From assembly GCA_015655035.1 (NCBI GenBank), contig JAATFS010000034.1, positions 1 to 6,554 on the forward strand: a stretch of 6,554 bases of DNA, in the 5' to 3' direction. The position numbers and the translations under genes are program-made. The notes under the pieces were generated by a model, which was not told the DNA's origin, searched no databases, and worked only from the letters and a program-made list of their open reading frames with translations. How positions within the stretch are numbered: position 1 is the first letter of the stretch; each line of letters begins with the position of its first letter. This stretch comes from Lysobacterales bacterium. Its GTDB lineage: Bacteria; Pseudomonadota; Gammaproteobacteria; Xanthomonadales; Xanthomonadaceae. Shown here in pieces: positions 6,054 through 6,554 of this stretch.

Positions 6054-6554
6054 TCAGTCGAGTGCCCGGCCCTGGCGCCAATAGCCCATGAACGTGATCG
6101 CGCGCTTGTCGATTCCGCGCTCGCCGAGCAGGTGACGGCGAATGCGCAGCACCGCCCCAGCCTCCCCGGCAATCCAGGCATAGAAGCCACCGCCGTCGGC
6201 AGCGGCCTGTTCCCACAGGATGTCGCGATCCACATCCACCGTTGCCGGCTCCTGCCGCGCACCGTCGCCATGGCCGGCGCCGCCGAGATCGCACTCGCGC
6301 AGCGCCTGCAACAACTGCTCGCCGTGGCCATCGTGGCTGCCAGCACGCGGCAACCACTGCACATCGCGCAGCGCACCTGGATGCAATGCCGGATACGCGA
6401 CGTCCGCGGCCAGGGGAATCTCGATCAACGCACTGACCCGGGGCGGATTGGCCAGTGCGGCCACGCGCTCCAGGATGGCCGCCGCCGCGGGCAGCGCGGT
6501 CTCGTCGGCAACGATCAGCACATGCCGGGCGCTGGCGGGAGGATGCCATTCGCA
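6054..6554 (-). CDS. Siderophore-interacting protein, C-terminal part (ViuB-like)
   Basis: These 166 residues are the C-terminal NAD(P)H-binding domain of a ferric-siderophore reductase/interacting protein; such enzymes use FAD and NAD(P)H to reduce ferric siderophores in the cytoplasm and release iron. The evidence is the series of family motifs: LIVADETALPAAAAILERV near the window edge, DVQWLPRAGS in the middle, FYAWIAGEAGAVLRIRRHL and finally RAITFMGYWRQGRA just before the stop. The reading frame is open to the last base of the window, and the N-terminal FAD-binding domain and true start lie outside; an internal GTG at 6521 would cut off the domain and is not the start. Convergent with the FAD oxidase, 45 bases apart, so it belongs to a separate transcription unit. 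Iron (Fur) control is plausible from the family but its promoter is not in view. Confidence 0.92.
   Translation of the reverse strand, partial: CEWHPPASARHVLIVADETALPAAAAILERVAALANPPRVSALIEIPLAADVAYPALHPGALRDVQWLPRAGSHDGHGEQLLQALRECDLGGAGHGDGARQEPATVDVDRDILWEQAAADGGGFYAWIAGEAGAVLRIRRHLLGERGIDKRAITFMGYWRQGRALD

Noticed and set aside
1..6554. Search for mobile elements, CRISPR repeats, tRNAs, defence or biosynthetic systems
   Set aside because: No transposase, direct repeat array, tRNA-like fold, integrase site or unexplained gene cluster was seen; the coding space is filled by recognised families.

Overview
The window reads as a chromosomal housekeeping segment from a GC-rich gammaproteobacterium, most likely of the Xanthomonadaceae (Xanthomonas or a close relative). 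Three things suggest this: the strong G+C bias at third codon positions throughout, the type-A RNase P RNA, and the conserved neighbourhood rnpB - rsmI - lpoA - yraN known from Pseudomonas, Xanthomonas and (in part) E. coli. The family assignment is recognition from memory; no search was run.

Layout from left to right: a possible terminator and trailer (1-54); rnpB on the minus strand (about 55-404); an 81-base divergent spacer that appears to hold the rnpB promoter and a possible leaderless promoter for the next gene; a zinc-dependent alcohol dehydrogenase on plus (486-1469); rsmI on minus (1519-2340), convergent with it; an 82-base divergent spacer; then lpoA (2423-4153), yraN (4158-4541) and an FAD-binding D-2-hydroxy-acid dehydrogenase-type oxidase (4614-6008), all on plus and probably co-transcribed; and finally the C-terminal part of a siderophore-interacting protein on minus (6054 to beyond the window end), convergent with the oxidase.

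The core genes serve growth: RNase P matures tRNA 5' ends, RsmI 2'-O-methylates 16S rRNA C1402, LpoA activates a bifunctional peptidoglycan synthase from the outer membrane, and YraN is a small nuclease-like protein of unsettled role. The alcohol dehydrogenase, the FAD oxidase and the siderophore protein are redox genes around that core with no obvious mechanistic link to it. The order differs from the E. coli and Pseudomonas arrangement in two places: a dehydrogenase lies between rnpB and rsmI, and the oxidase sits after yraN where diaA and dolP would be expected.

I see no mobile element, CRISPR array, tRNA, phage gene, toxin-antitoxin pair or defence gene, and no broken gene. No convincing undescribed system is present. 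The observations listed concern gene order, start sites, RNA architecture and small regulatory signals.
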